64,000 nucleotides of DNA from Sistotremastrum niveocremeum HHB9708 (GCA_001630475.1 KV419418.1:1-64000), one strand, 5' to 3'. Counted from the stretch's first letter, positions 48,537 through 61,658 are shown. Numbers and translations: made by a program. Notes: generated by a model from the letters alone, not told the origin.

Positions 48537-50104
48537 ATGCCGACCATGCATGTTCTTGCAATTGTCTCCAAGATCAACGTATGTGTCCAACCGCGCACTA
48601 GAAGCGGAAGCATCTGACTTGGCAATAGGTTCAGCCTACTGCGGCATCATGTCCGGACAGCTACCGCTGGGTGCGTAACACCATTGATCTCCCCCATCTC
48701 CGATGCTGAATCTCTGTCTAGGCTCTAAATTCTTTCGGTCAGGATCCATGTCAACGTGAGCTCCGTCAATCCCGCTCATGCGCGTTGACTCAAAACACGT
48801 ACCTTCATCTTAGTCGCTTCCAGCATTGCTTCCGGATGTTCTGTGTCTCGTGAGTTCCCCAACCAGATTGTTTCGTGAAGTCTTTGAGTTCTGATTGTGC
48901 GAAAGCCGTACAACTTCCCGCCTTATCATCGACCGAGTCATATCCCATCCCAACAAATGCCGATGACTTGCCCTGTCAATGCAACATGATATACTACTCG
49001 ATCATTAGTGCATGCGCAGCTTGTCAAGGCGGTACCTGGGGGCCGTAAGTTGCTCTTGAAGAATTTATCGATGAAACTCATTGCGCCCTCCAGATACGAG
49101 GACTGGTTCCCACACTGCACTCCACAATATTTCTCTGTCGGAAGGTATTACATCGTTTCAGATTATCATAGCATTTTTAATGGGTAACCAACTTAGCATC
49201 CCCGTGTCCCTCCCATCAAATATCTCTATCCCAAGTTGGGCTTCTATAAGTGATTGCCACTATCAACTCTGGCCGAAGCTGCGAAATTGATATCGTCACT
49301 TATTTCTAGCTCCTACAGGGATATTTTCGCCGGACGCTGCGGAAGCTTATACCAGTGAGCAACGAATCTTATTCATCGCCCAATTGTTTCCTTACTATCC
49401 CTGAATCAAAAGATCAGACTTCGACTTCATCACAATCGACTTCTTCCTCTTCGAGTCCTTGGACAAGTAGAGCGGAGTTGATCATGGGGATGATAATACT
49501 TGGCATATGCCTAGTTATCCTGATACTCGGCTTCGCTTTCTTCCTTCACCTTAGAAGACGACGCAACTCTAAAACTCGATGGCGTCCACGCCAACTTCCG
49601 GTGAACCCTCACCATTCTTTCAACCCGACTACGCCTATTCCCCCGCCGTCTCCATTTATCCTGGAATTCATTCAAAGCCTTCGAAGACCGAACCGGGATC
49701 AACCTGAGATTGGTTCATCCATACCTCCACATGATGTGCCTTCCAATATATCGCGCAGACCCTTAGACAGGTGGACTGTCCTCGATATATCCTTCGCGAA
49801 TCAAACCTTCTTTCCTTTCAAAACTCGTTCATCGCTTCCTCCACCGATTTCACCCCCAGCCCACCAACACCAGTCCGTCGTTATTAATTCTGAGGAAACA
49901 CGAAGAGAAAATGGACGCTCACAGGATCCACGAACTTCCTCAATTACTTTTCAGACTGGCCCGCCATCATATCATTCGAGATATTCACATCAGACGTGGG
50001 GCTTGGAAGAAATCGAATTGGAAATAGAGCGGATGATACGTTGGATCGAACGAGATCGCGAAATCACCGAGGAGAACCCTCCCGGCCAGCCGTCATCTAC
50101 GTGA
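48537..50104 (+). CDS. Cys-rich ectodomain, single-pass membrane protein (381 aa)
   Basis: Nine exons join in phase: 48537-48578, 48629-48670, 48722-48755, 48814-48844, 48889-49044, 49094-49144, 49197-49249, 49310-49354, 49413-50104. The ectodomain (residues 15-170) has Cys in a regular pattern: CPDSYRWALNSFGQDPCQLA, then GC, DC, LPCQCNMIYYSIISACAACQ, and TWGPYEDWFPHC. A Ser/Thr-rich stalk is followed by one membrane helix (MGMIILGICLVILILGFAFF) and a basic cytoplasmic stop, RRRR. The tail is Pro/Ser-rich. This layout recurs in mushroom genomes as unnamed surface proteins, from memory. Function unknown; cell-surface sensor or adhesin-like receptor are guesses. The short first exon gives a weak signal sequence, so the true start may lie upstream. 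It is convergent with the F-box gene, 82 bases apart. Confidence 0.7.
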
Positions 50105-50186
50105 TCAGGAATCACCCTTTAGACTTCGTCTCTTGAACTTTATCAGCCCGATTATGGGACGCATTTCTTGATTTATTCTAGCATTA

Positions 50187-51907
50187 TTATTGTATTTTTA
50201 GAGCATCCTTATCTTGGTCTGTCCCTTCCACTATTGCATCGCTAATTGTATCTCCAAATTCTTCCACAATCAATGCATCGCCTTGAATCACTAACCTTTT
50301 CCCGGAGATCGCATCTATCGCGATGCGGGGCTTCGTGATCGGTCCATTGTCGCCGCTCTGCGAGATCCGCTGACTCATAACAGCAGCCACTTGGTATTCA
50401 ATGCCCCCGAATGACGACGAATTGAGAGATTCGACACGATCAGGAACATATACGATTCCCGTTGACGTTCCCCAAAACGTGGATAACTCGTCCGAAACGA
50501 CCGAAGGCGAAATCAGATCATGATTGTCCCGTGTGTCCAGAGAGATCCGTTGCCTAAGCGTGGGAACTTGGACATGAGCGCCAGTTAGGGGATGTGACCA
50601 TACGCAGACGTCATATCTGAGGAATTGAAGGCGCCGAGTTATTCTCTCGACGACAGTCAGATAGAAAGATATCGAAGTCTGCGTAATTCCCGACGACGAC
50701 AACGAGACAGAGGAATCCGATGCATAAGTCCATGGATTGATGAACTGCACAGCGAAGATCGTAGGAAGAGATAGTGGGCATATGAGATGAGGACGTATGA
50801 ACGGCACTTCTTCGGTGAGAATCGGGTCTGTCGATGTTAGAGTAGGGATCTTGAAAGCGGCAAATATTCGAAGCTCGGAATGTAGGAGAAAGATGTATGG
50901 TGGATGTATGGAAATGTCAACCTGAATATAAAACGTCGTTGATGAACCAGAACAGAGCTGCACTGGATTGAACTTACACGACCTCCGATCGGCTGCTGAA
51001 GCTCAAACCACTCTGTCGCGATTTCCCAACGATATGCACCGTACAGATCACTTCGCCAGTCCCATATTCGAGTGAGATGATTGTGTTCAGTCGCGGCATA
51101 TTTCCCCTCTAGGGCAATAGTGTCATTGCCTTCGAAATTAAGCCAGGATTTGACGGTATAACGATGCGTGCCAACAGCATCAAGAGAAATGTTGGTCAGA
51201 CAAACGCGATCTCGTTCGCTGTTTGATCATCCGATCAGCCATACGAAAGCAATGCAAACGCAGCGGCGCACGGATTATCAGGATCAGTGGACTCTGTTAA
51301 CACCCGCACACCGAGACAATCATCGGTCCTTTGCACAAGCATCACGTGAATTGGGCCTCTCAAATCCACCACCTGTCTTGATTTCATCCCCCCATGAGTA
51401 TCCCACACGTTCAAATGACCATTGAAATGTCCCGTCAAAACCCATCTTCCGCCAGGAACCATTGCCAATACCCTGACATCACTGAATCCGGCATGGGCGG
51501 TCCTTATGTATTGTGCGTCTCCTTTCGCGTTTATGCAGTGTATCCGGAATCTGGAAGGCCCAATAAGAATGGATTGCAGTTTCCGAAGGGAGAACTCGGA
51601 TTCGGCGAAAGTGTTTGGGGGCAAGTGATAGTGGCGAATCATGGTATTGAGAGCATAGAGCCATATTGTTGGCGTTTGAGAGATATCATGCAGCCTGCGA
51701 GAAGTCTGGACGATTGACATGTACTCGTTAGCCCTAGAGAAACGATAATGTGGATGTAAGACGTACCTCGCCAACCGCGAGAACGTCTCTCCAAGAAACG
51801 CAGTACAGTATCTGGAGCAGAATATCCATTGGAAGCTGGGAAAAGGTAGCGCCAGAACGCTCAAGCTGATCGTCATCATCAATGTCGATATCCATGTCGT
51901 CCTCCAT
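50187..51907 (-). CDS. F-box protein with WD-like repeat region (516 aa)
   Basis: Exons 51907-51767, 51705-51272, 51218-50978 and 50921-50187 join in phase. An acidic start is followed by an F-box, FSQLPMDILLQILYCVSWRD, continuing after the first intron with TSRRLHDISQTPTIWLYAL. Downstream, GGRWVLTGHFNGHLNVWDTH is a WD40-like blade and others are weaker (NHLTRIWDWRSDLYGAY). F-box proteins bind Skp1 and bring substrates to SCF ubiquitin ligases; the C-terminal beta-rich region would select the substrate. Mushrooms carry large F-box families, so the specific target cannot be guessed. The second intron (53 bases) begins GTGCGC; reading through it gives a premature stop. Confidence 0.75.
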
Positions 51908-52248
51908 TCTGGTGACGGTGCTCGTGGTGGCTTTGAGAACGATGTTCTGCTTTCCAATAACTCATCAGGGTTGTCCCATATAGGCTGCGGTAAGAGCTAC
52001 TTTCGCGCCGGATCCTTTGAATGAGAACCTGAGTTGTCTCAGGTATGAGATCGTTGAGGCGATGATAGAACGTGTTCTCGGCTAAGCGGAGTTGTAATTG
52101 TCACGGAAGCAATCAACCTGACCAAGCGCTACTAGTATATTCTTCCGTCTGAGATAATATGACTACGAGTTCCCATTCCATAGTTCTTTTCGTTTATCGT
52201 CAATCAGAGAGCAAGTAAAGCACTCTGATACATATTCCCGTCAATTCG
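51908..52248. other. Upstream region of the F-box gene
   Basis: Short spacer between two - strand genes; no gene seen. It holds the F-box promoter and the GH3 3' flank. Confidence 0.4.
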
Positions 52249-54834
52249 TTAGTGGACCGTCAGTGTTGTATTGAGATAAACGGTTGCACTGGTTCCGACG
52301 GCCACGTTGAACTGACCCGGCTCGACTGCCCAAGTATTCCCGGTCGTCCATAAACCCAAGTCCGAATTATCAATAGGTATAGTCACGCTAGTAGATGCTC
52401 CAGCCCTACAATTCGATCAGTTTATCAGTTTATCAGAAGATGTCGAAGTAAGAGCTGACGAAAACGTACTTAATGAGTACTTTCTGGAATCCGGCGAGGT
52501 GTTGATTGGGTGTAACCGCCGAAGATATGATATCGGTGAGATAAACCTGAACGACTTCTTTCCCGTCAAGCTTTCCGGTGTTCTGAACTGTCACCGAGAC
52601 TGAAAAGCTATCGCCCGTTCCTATCGTCGTCTTGGACAATTTCAAGTTCGTGCTATGTCGCAGATCCGTAAACGCCAAAAATCGAGAATTAATATACATA
52701 CTATTTGAACGTCGTATAGCTCAATCCCTCTCCGAAGCTCCACAATGGTACGGGCGAGTCCAGCACGTATTGATGACCGAACATCAGGGTCCCGTTGTCG
52801 GTGATCGATCCGGGATCCAAAGGTCTCGACCCCTTAAGATAATTATAGAACACAGGGGTAGTCCCGACGCTTCTTGGGAACGAAACAGGAAGCCGACCAG
52901 AAGGATTTGCGACTCCGAAGATGATTTCGGCGATCGTTAGTCCCCCAAGCTCCCCTGGATAGAACTGTTGGATAACAGCATCGGCATCTTGATCGATTCT
53001 GTCAGGAAGGATTGGAAGACCAAAAGTTTAAACTTACGCTCGGCTATCCATGGCTCCGCAACAGGTTTTCCTGATACAAAGACCACGATTGTCGGCTTAC
53101 CGACAGCTTGGACGGCTTGGACTAGGTCGAGTTGAGCGCCAACGAGCTTCAGATCTGAGAGATCGACGTGTTCTCCGGTTGTTGCGTTCGTACCCGGGGT
53201 CCAGAGTAATGTCTGATCCAAAGACCACGTCCCGACCATGACGATTGCGACATCGGAGGATTTCGCTGCCTGGACAGCTGCGGCGATCTCACTCTGATCA
53301 TTGCTCCAGAGCTTGCAACCTTCTGCGAAGTTGATTTTGACCTTGGTTCCCGATAGAAGTTGCTTGAATCCATTGAGAGGAGTAATCCCATTATTCGAGG
53401 CATTGAAGAAGACGTAATCCCCGAACGTTACGCGATTTGCTTGCGGGCCGAGGACAGCGATTGACTTGACGGATTTTGACGATAGGGGAAGCACGTTGTT
53501 ACGATTTTGAAGAAGCACAATAGCCTCCTGTTCCATCTGATGAAGAAGGGTTTTTGTTGCCGGCGTGCGAAGTGTCGACAAATAATCGGAGTAGGGATAT
53601 GGGTCTAATCAATAGATGAGCCAAAGAAGAGAGAATATGAGCCGCACGCACTTTCGAATAATCCAAGGGTGAATTTCGTTCGGAGCATCGTCTTCACCGT
53701 TTCGTCAATGAACGTTTCGTTGACAGTCCCCCCATTCATTCCTCAGGATATCGGTCAGAAGATCTAGGATTTAGCATTGAGCGTTGGGCCCGTCATCTCT
53801 CATTTGCAGGTGATATGATACTCACGAGTATTCGCGATTGCAGGTATACCATCATATGACGAATAAGCAGTCATAATCGAAAGCGCCTGAACGCAAGCTT
53901 TATTGAAAGGTCGAAGATAGTACGTTTGAAGTTCGCGTTCTCCTCCGGACACCTGTGCAATATTGAGACCGCCCTGCGGCGATCCGAAAGCTGCGAAGTG
54001 CTTGCAAGTCGCTGCCATTCTGGCGGTAGCGGTAGATGACGTGTTCCTTCGGCTACCATTTTGGAGGCCGGTGACGTACGCCAATCCCATTTGGGATGTC
54101 CTGAAGACATTGTCAGGATCGGACAAGTATTCGAGGACGGAACTTACAAGAACGGGTCCTCCCCATAATTCTCTTCGACCCGCCCCCACCTCAACTCCCT
54201 CGAGAGATCAAGCACAGGCGCAAACATCTGAGATACGCCCAATCCTTCCGCTTCATCCGCCATCGTCTTCGCAGCAGATTGAAGCAGAGGAGCATTAAAG
54301 GAAGCTGACAGGCCAATAGGAGAAGGCCACGTCGTGCCATTATTCGTGAATCCATGAAGTCCTTCGGATTGGATTATCGCAGGAATTCCGAGGGTTGTGT
54401 TCTCCATGAGGAACTTCTGGCCGATCGTGACTCCATAGACGAATTTCTGCCAGGGAACGAGGTATCCACCCCATATAGAGCCGGATCGGGTTGCCATCAT
54501 GTTTGCGAGACCGGAGGCGTTGTATGTGAGAGTGTCATCGAGTGGATTACTGAAATCCATCCAGCCATTCATATCGCCTTGGATGCTACATTCAAAGTCG
54601 TATAAGTTATAGTGGCAAGTAAAAGAGTCGGATATCGTACATTTGAGCAACCTTTTCCTGTATTGTCATTCGCGGAAGCAAATCATTGACTCGATCTTCA
54701 ACGGCCGCCTTCGGATTCTTGTAGATGGCATTTGCTGGGACAGAACGACTGGTGACGACTCCAGTATCAGAAGCATAGATCCCGATGGTGAAGGCTGAAG
54801 CAGCCAGAATTGAGACGATCGTTGATTTGAGCAT
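52249..54834 (-). pseudogene. GH3 beta-glucosidase/xylosidase-type gene lacking its nucleophile segment
   Basis: Exons 54834-54641, 54585-54148, 54100-53826, 53763-53652, 53604-53038, 52987-52702, 52651-52470 and 52405-52249 reproduce a GH3 protein. Visible parts are a signal peptide (MLKSTIVSILAASAFTIG), the substrate-site GIPAIIQSEGLHGF, CKHFAAFGSPQG, MTAYSSYDGIPA, the second domain with SVKSIAVLGPQANRV, and the fibronectin-like end (VSVTVQNTGKLDGKEVVQVY). Family members have the catalytic Asp (SDAG-type motif) about ten residues after LLTDILRNEWG, then 45-50 more residues, then a GTVNETFIDETVK block. Here those blocks touch at a run of six G's (53733 area): roughly 55-60 residues are gone, including the nucleophile. 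The G-run also shifts the frame, so a TGA follows within eight codons. Everything else is open, suggesting a recent loss or an assembly collapse. Secreted GH3 enzymes release terminal glucose or xylose from glycans. Confidence 0.82.
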
Positions 54835-55879
54835 TCTCAACTTGCGATGATGTGTCGTATTCGAATTTTACGACTGACTCGTCAGGAGCGTCGGTCACGA
54901 CAGCCAAGGCTGTTCGCATGGCTCTTAAGCTTCGGGGATCGACGCAGAGCTAAAACCCATGACTTGACGGAAGGAAAGGTTGGCAGGAAGGGATGGCAGG
55001 CGGTCCGAACACTAGCGTCGTGGATGTAACTTGGATGATCACCGGAGTACCAGATGTTCGTGACAGGCGAGCATGCTCTCATATGCCGAATCCAAGAAAT
55101 TTCGTCGAGAAGTGCTGAGTAGAGGCGGCCTCCAATAAGTATCTCCTGATGGACGAACGCCATCCATCATTTCTCGACGCCTCTGAATCCATTATTTAAG
55201 TATCGGTATGTCGAACGAGAGATGCCACCAGCCAGTGACCGGACTGAGGACCATGGAGTTCGGATTCTTGTGGTCAATGAATGCAACGCACAGAGGGATA
55301 TTGCAATCTAATATCGGACATCGTCAAGAAGTAGACCAGGTCTTGTTCATGTGGTCGCATCCTGGTCATCGTCAGGAACGTCCAGCACGGATTTTGAGGC
55401 CTCAGCTCACCTGACCATGTCGCTCCGGAGAGTTCTCCCATTAGTTTCATGAATTTCAGATGAAACGAAGCCGAGAAGGTTGAGAAAGATGAGCTTGGGC
55501 TTCAGATTATCCTTGGGCTGGATGGGAGGAAGAAAGAGTCGCCAAAGTTTAGCCGATGCCGGTAACTCCGATGGTAAGCTCAACAAATTCGTGAAGCCAC
55601 AGAAATGGGCGCTACACACATGATTTATATTGGAAAGGTAGATGTACGATATAAGGGTATCTACGAGTACTTGAATAATACAAACAAATCAGAAAGATAT
55701 GCAAAGTTTAGTCCGATGAGCAATTTCAGCTCCATAATTGTCCAATGGCAATGTTCACCTCCATCCACACCTCCACTTCCACAATCCAAAACCGACCAGC
55801 GATTTCCCACATCCAATCTTCGCTTCGTCCGGCTCGTCCTCTAGAGCTCTCACCCCTATCGTCGGCGTCCAAAATTGCG
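54835..55879. other. Intergenic stretch upstream of the GH3 gene
   Basis: No gene is supported. It contains the GH3 promoter and the 3' flank of the gene ending at 55880. Confidence 0.4.
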
Positions 55880-57914
55880 TTATTCATCCTCCTCTTCGCC
55901 TTCGTCAATATTCCCCAAATTCATCCCAACGCTCCCTCCAACGCCTCCCAAGCCAACAATACCCTTCCTCAACATCCCGCGATACTTCCCGACCACAGCG
56001 CCATCCTCATCAAGTGGCCAATTCCCCCAGCCTCCCATCGCTTTCTTAACACCCTCGTAATTGGCATACGTCTTCAGCTTGGCTTTGACACCGCCATGTG
56101 TCGCGAGGGCCGCAACGAGCAACGCATCATGTGCTGAAGTAAGAGGGTAATAGTCGATTCTCCCAGTGGACGACTTCGAGGGTGAAGCAAGGGCGACGGA
56201 TGGATCTGATACCGGAGAGAACAGTCGTCTCGAGAACTCAAGACTGAGCCGTTCTGACCTCGAAAACACAGAGGCAAGGAACAGCTTCATATCACCCAAC
56301 CTATCCCACACAAAGTCAACACTCAATCACGCAACACAACGAGATGAAGCGACATACCATTCCAAAGGCAATTCCGAGAAGCGCGGGTTCCGCCATTTCA
56401 GGTACAGTAGGTCTACGAGGAAAGAATCCCATTGCACCCATTTCTGATTCGTATAATACGGCCACCAAGACACTAAGAACGTCTGTTGGATGGCTGCGAG
56501 TAAGCTTGGGGTGTTCGCAGGGTGAACATGCGACAACGCATAGATTGCGAAGGGTATGATATCGCCGAGGTCGTTGTCCTGACTGTGTATGACTGATCAG
56601 CACGAGGATTGTCTGAAGAGTATACTTCAGGGCTTACGTAAGTGACTTTACGACTTCGGCGAGGAACGCATTCCACTCGATACTACTCATCCTCTCATCT
56701 ACTCCTCGATCTCTCAAGCATCCACTAAGGAGAACCCAAGCCCTGCTCTCTTCGAAAGGCCATACGATCCCCCATCTAGCTGCGTATATCCTCAATATCG
56801 CTCTATAGTTTGGCGTTTCATGAGCGGTCTTGCTCTTCGGGAATGTAAGAATTATCTTGGGAAGAATAGTCTTGATATCCGCTTTTACGCGCGGTAACAA
56901 GGGTGCCCGGAGACACTGGATTAAAAGTCGTATTAAGGAGATCGTAAATTGGGAGGTGTCTTGCCGAGGCGTGGAGACGGCGATTATAGACAGCGCGTGG
57001 AGTATCAACTCCGAGGTGGACGAGGAAGATGTCGGAACAGATGTAGAAGAAGCAGCGGATGAGGATGAAGATGAAGATGAGAAGGAAGATGACGAATCGG
57101 AGTGAGCGATTTCGGGCGTCTTCAAACCCGGGCCTGATGAGGAACTGCTGTAGAGAATGAGATGAGCTTTCGAATCGCGACGGTGACAAATGAAGAAAAT
57201 GGACTGTACCTCTGAGGTAGTAGGCCGAGGAAAGGCGAATTTAGCTTTGAGTCCCACCAATAATCGCGACGAATGTGATCGTAAAGAAATGAGACTTGAG
57301 AGAGAATTTCGATGAGCTGGGCGGGTTCGAATGTCTCTAGCTGTAATCGAAGATCGAGAACAGTGTCCTCGGACATCGTATCTCGAAATGGTGCTAGGAT
57401 AAGTAATAATCTGAGAGCGTCTCGGCGCACATCGGAAGGGTATGCAGGAGAAGCTTTTCTAAGATGAAGATTAATCAACGATGTTCGCAAGATTCCAAGA
57501 GAGAAAATACCTCAAGGCGTCCACCAGTTTATCGCACATCTTCTCTGATTCTTCTCTCTTTCCGGACCCGACACCTAATGCATTCCTTATTTTCTCTTTA
57601 TTCTCGCTACTCAATAGGACCTTCCATTCTTCTAGCTCTTTTCTCAAGAGCATTTGTTCGTAGGGTGCTGCAACATAGCCTCCAACACGCGATAACAGCC
57701 TGTTTCCATGACCATGGCCACCGCTTCCGTTCGTGTCATGACTAGCATGGCTCTTGAAAGATTTGAAACTCGACGGGGATCCTGGGCGTTTCATATACTT
57801 CCGATTCGTCAGACTCGGAGCGCTCGGAGAGACGGGTCCAGAATCCGGACTGGAAGGTAGCGATGGAGAATGTTGGGTCCGTACTGGACTCGGTCGTCCT
57901 AGGAATGAGGGCAT
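55880..57914 (-). CDS. Conserved hypothetical all-helical protein (602 aa)
   Basis: Exons 57914-57511, 57458-57210, 57147-56638, 56582-56358 and 56300-55880 join in phase. After a Ser/Pro-rich N terminus (residues 1-60), the protein is Leu-rich and looks like stacked helices: RRDALRLLLILAPFRD, LETFEPAQLIEILSQVSFLY, LIRLLIQCLRAPLLPRVKAD. A Ser tract (about 20 Ser in 25 residues) breaks it near residue 240. The end is Gly-rich with acidic residues. ARM/HEAT-like or importin-like folding is a guess; no family is recognised. The last intron (about 57 bases) starts GTATGT inside a Trp codon. Confidence 0.7.
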
Positions 57915-60022
57915 GGTTTGGGGAGGTTGAAAGGCACGGAGGTGGGGAGGTATATATAGGAATAGATATGGCGTGTAAATATAGGGTAGTGGGTACTGCG
58001 ACTTGGCCGCGGACGCGGATTTGAACGCAAGAAGCTAGGAACAGAATCTAAGTATGAGACTTCGGTATTTTTATTGTAGAATAGATCCTTACTTCGGACT
58101 GTGACCCAAGTTGAGAGAGAAGGGACGAAAATTGAAGATGTAGCGAGTTTGAGGATCCTTATCTAGATAATCCTGACTCCGCGTGTGTCGTCCGTGTTAG
58201 GTCAGGCAGAACTGGATGTTGGCACCGCTTTCGATTGTGATGCGATCGATATCGCCGACAGCGCCAACGCGAGCCTATCCGTATTACCAGAATACGTGGA
58301 ACGTCCCAAGGCCGGCCTAGACAAGAAGTAACTCGCGTGGCACGGTTGACGTTTTGCGATATTCTCAAGATATTCTTGGCCGACGCGTTCGCAGTGCTCC
58401 TTAGTTGCTAGAAGGAAGTGGCGTTGGCGGTGAGTGCAAGAAACGAGCGTGGTTTTGGTTGGGAAGAGAATGTTGGCTTACGGGGTGCATCGCGCTCGGC
58501 TTGTCCATCACGTCCAATTCTTGGAAATTTTCTTTATTTGGCGCTGCCAAGCCGAGAATAAATTTAGAGTTCAGAATTACGTGTACGGCATCTCGGCTGT
58601 GCAATGCGAGCCAATCGTAAGCGCCCGTCTTTCGCGCATCGGCCCCTTGACCGGAATGCGCGGAATGTATGACGTGGGCTGACGAGAATGGAAAATTCAA
58701 AGACTCACTTTACGTTTGTTGTCTGACTAAAATAATTTGAGCTCATTTCATTGCAGACGTAGCTGTGGACATTTTGGGTCGAAGGCGCCGCAGCTGAATG
58801 GGAGCATCCGTCGTCGAATGCACGGCATGTCTCCAGGGAATCTCAGGGAATCTCCAGAGCTAAGCGAGCCATAAGCGCAGCGAGGCACCAATAGGCACGC
58901 TCTCCAAAGCAATGTTCCGCAGGGTGTGTGGGGAGATCATCCGATGAGAGCGAGATGGTATCGATTCATTGAATCTACGTGCCGAGACGAGGCACGCACT
59001 CTGGTTCTTTCTCCAGCATATCGTGAAGGATCATTCATTGAGCTCACATCGATGCATCATGCAATTGGAAAACCTACCACAGCAATCATAGCAGAGCGGC
59101 TTAGGGCGACTCAAGGGCATCGGAAAAATTATAGCTTCCTCGCTTTGTTCTGGTCGCGTTGAGAATTCCCATGGCTGACCCTGCAAGCCATTTCCTACTT
59201 ATAATATCCACTGTCCAAGCCGAACTCTAAACAGATCTAGAGTTCAGTGCCAACGAGCCTTTGGTCTTCGTTACTCCATTCATCATCTCCTTCGAATCAC
59301 CGGTAGGGTACCATACAAAGGAAATCCACCTTAACTGATGTTCTCATCTTCGCACACCCATCACTATGTTAACAGTTTGCACCCTAACCGAGGAGACGAC
59401 TTTCGGCACAACCAATATAAGAAATTGAACCGGAGAGGAAGGCACAAGCCAGCCTAAAGATTTCTCTACAATCTCAAATTTATTTCGATATATTAAATAG
59501 AATGTGGTGCCAAGAAAGTCGCTTCGAGAGTTGAATATCGAATCCTTGAGTCCGAAGTCAAACCGAGACCACTGTAACATCTGCGTGAATAACTTTGTCT
59601 CGATCAGAATCAGGCCCAACGGTATGGGATAATACTCGCACGAAAAGAACCTGTGTGTGTACGCCCCGAGCTCAGTCGCCCTGTTATATAATACTCACAT
59701 TTCTGCATTCGAAATGCCAGTAAAGACCTCACATGTGGTTCGCAATTCTTAAGAAATTCCCACCATTAATAGTAAATCTGTGCACGAACCATTGTGGTCC
59801 ATTGTGGTCATCTCGCGCTCCTCGCGGGAATACTCCCACAATATTACCTAAAAAACAACGCGGACATGATGTTATTAAAGTGATCTAAAGTATATGATCT
59901 ACAGGCACCGCCCAGCAGCACAATAAAGTACGTAATACATATTTTGCAGTCGACATAGTCTCAGGACGGTCTCACAGAGTCTCCGACGTGATCTCAATTG
60001 ACAATCGTGACTCGTTGGCCAC
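57915..60022. other. Intergenic 2.1 kb between two - strand genes
   Basis: Short frames without motifs on both strands. No tRNA, transposon end or repeat was recognised. Confidence 0.35.
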
Positions 60023-61658
60023 TCACGATCGTGCAGTTGTCTCCACAAGTGATTCTTCCAATCCGAAGGTATACCCTCGAAGTGCTATCACCAGTCCCTT
60101 AATATTCTAGATCGAGACGGTCAATCGACGTTCATCCAAAGGGTAGACTTACAAGGAAACATACCTCAGCGACTTCTTTCTCGGCTCCTCTCCACTCCCG
60201 AATACCATCATTAACGAGCCTCAGATCATATATACAGACATTCCAGAATTTCTCGAATGCTCCCAATGCAGCCATGATCGAGATAAACTGTGTTTGGGTG
60301 CTACCCGCAAATCGTTCTCGAATCTGAAGGAGTTGTCTTTCCTGAGTGCAGATTATAGAATACTGCGACTCGAGTTCTTTTATTCTGTCGATTTCGGCGT
60401 CACGGGAGTGTGTAAGTGACAGCACTTTGGGATGTTGGAGTGTGTCAGTGGCCTGTGATACAATTAATCCCGATCAGTATGGCTATTACGAAAGAAACAC
60501 AGATACGTACGAAGGCTTTTGACAGAGGCTGCGGAGCGGCGATCAAACCAATTCCGAGGACCACTTTGCTCCCGGATTCGAGACTCTCCTTAGAATGGGG
60601 GTGCGAATGAAAATGAGACCCCAACTGACGCCACTATAGATTTAGAATCTTACTGTCAGTTCGATCCGTAATAGGCATACAATTTCGATCACATACCTTA
60701 TGTTCAGTCCTGTGATTAGTCTTCGTCCTCGTTTTGATGTCCTCAATCTCCTTGCTCAATCCGCCGACACTCCTCCTGGCACCCCTCAACGCTTCGTCAA
60801 CTTTCTCTTTCGAAGCCATAACAGCCTCTAAATGAGCTTCTCCAAATTGATGAAGATGAACGAGGATCGATCCGAGGGACATTAGGAGCTCGTGTAAAGT
60901 GCGAGATGTTTTCTGAAAAGACGTGTAGGCAGATTCGAGTGAGTTGAGGTCTTGTTCGAGGGCTGGAGGAGGATTATATCGAGAGTGAGGTAATTTTCGT
61001 GAATAGGGAGCGAAGCATTGAGCCTGGGATTCGGCGACTGTAATATACGTAACGAAGGTAAGGGTCAACGAGATCTTTTAATCCGAGATAGAAACGTACT
61101 GAGCAGATCTAGGCTGGCTGCACTAGCCCCGTTCACAGATTCTTTCAAGAGGGAGCAGAAAGTCTAGTCGTCCACCTCAGTTCATACACCACAAATATTC
61201 ATTGCAGGAAGACCCACCTCGATGACCCAAGACCATTTACGAGAAAGAGGCTGATCGAAGCAGTAGGAATCGACCTCTTCGAATAAACGCTGCATCTCTC
61301 CGATCGTCGCCATAACCCCGCATACTCTCTCTTTCCAAGTTGCCGCATCTCTGGGAAGTGACTCCGAGCTCATCGATTCATCATCGTCCGACCGTTCCGG
61401 ATCCGAATCTTGTTCATCATCCCCAAGCTCAACATTCCTGACTCGAACTGTTTGAGGTACATCGATAGCGAATGGATCAGGTCCATTATCGTATGAAGGC
61501 AACGTCCACTGCTTATTCGGGAGATTCGGAAGATGATGAGATTTATGAGGAGACATAGGATACTCCGTCCAACTAGACGAGATACTCCTAGCAGAAGGGA
61601 GAGCAGTGACAATGACAGAAGGTGAATCAGAGAGAGGAAGATCAGTGAAGATGTGCAT
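60023..61658 (-). CDS. Hypothetical coiled-coil protein (443 aa)
   Basis: Exons 61658-61218, 61163-61100, 61037-60697, 60633-60511, 60452-60165 and 60097-60023 join in phase. The N-terminal 100 residues are disordered with an acidic run; the remainder is mostly helical. Heptad-like stretches include DLNSLESAYTSFQKTSRTLH, ALRGARRSVGGLSKEIEDIK and AEIDRIKELESQYSIICTQE. A Trp/Phe-rich segment (LGAFEKFWNVCIYDLRL) follows. The layout resembles a BAR- or sorting-nexin-like coiled coil, which would bind membranes, but no defining motif was seen. The last exon is short and rests on an AAG acceptor, so its end is less certain. Confidence 0.62.

Noticed and set aside
53871-53890. Asp in MTAYSSYDGIPA as the GH3 nucleophile
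   Set aside because: In this family that Asp belongs to an upstream conserved block; the nucleophile lies further on in an SDAG-type motif, which is missing here.
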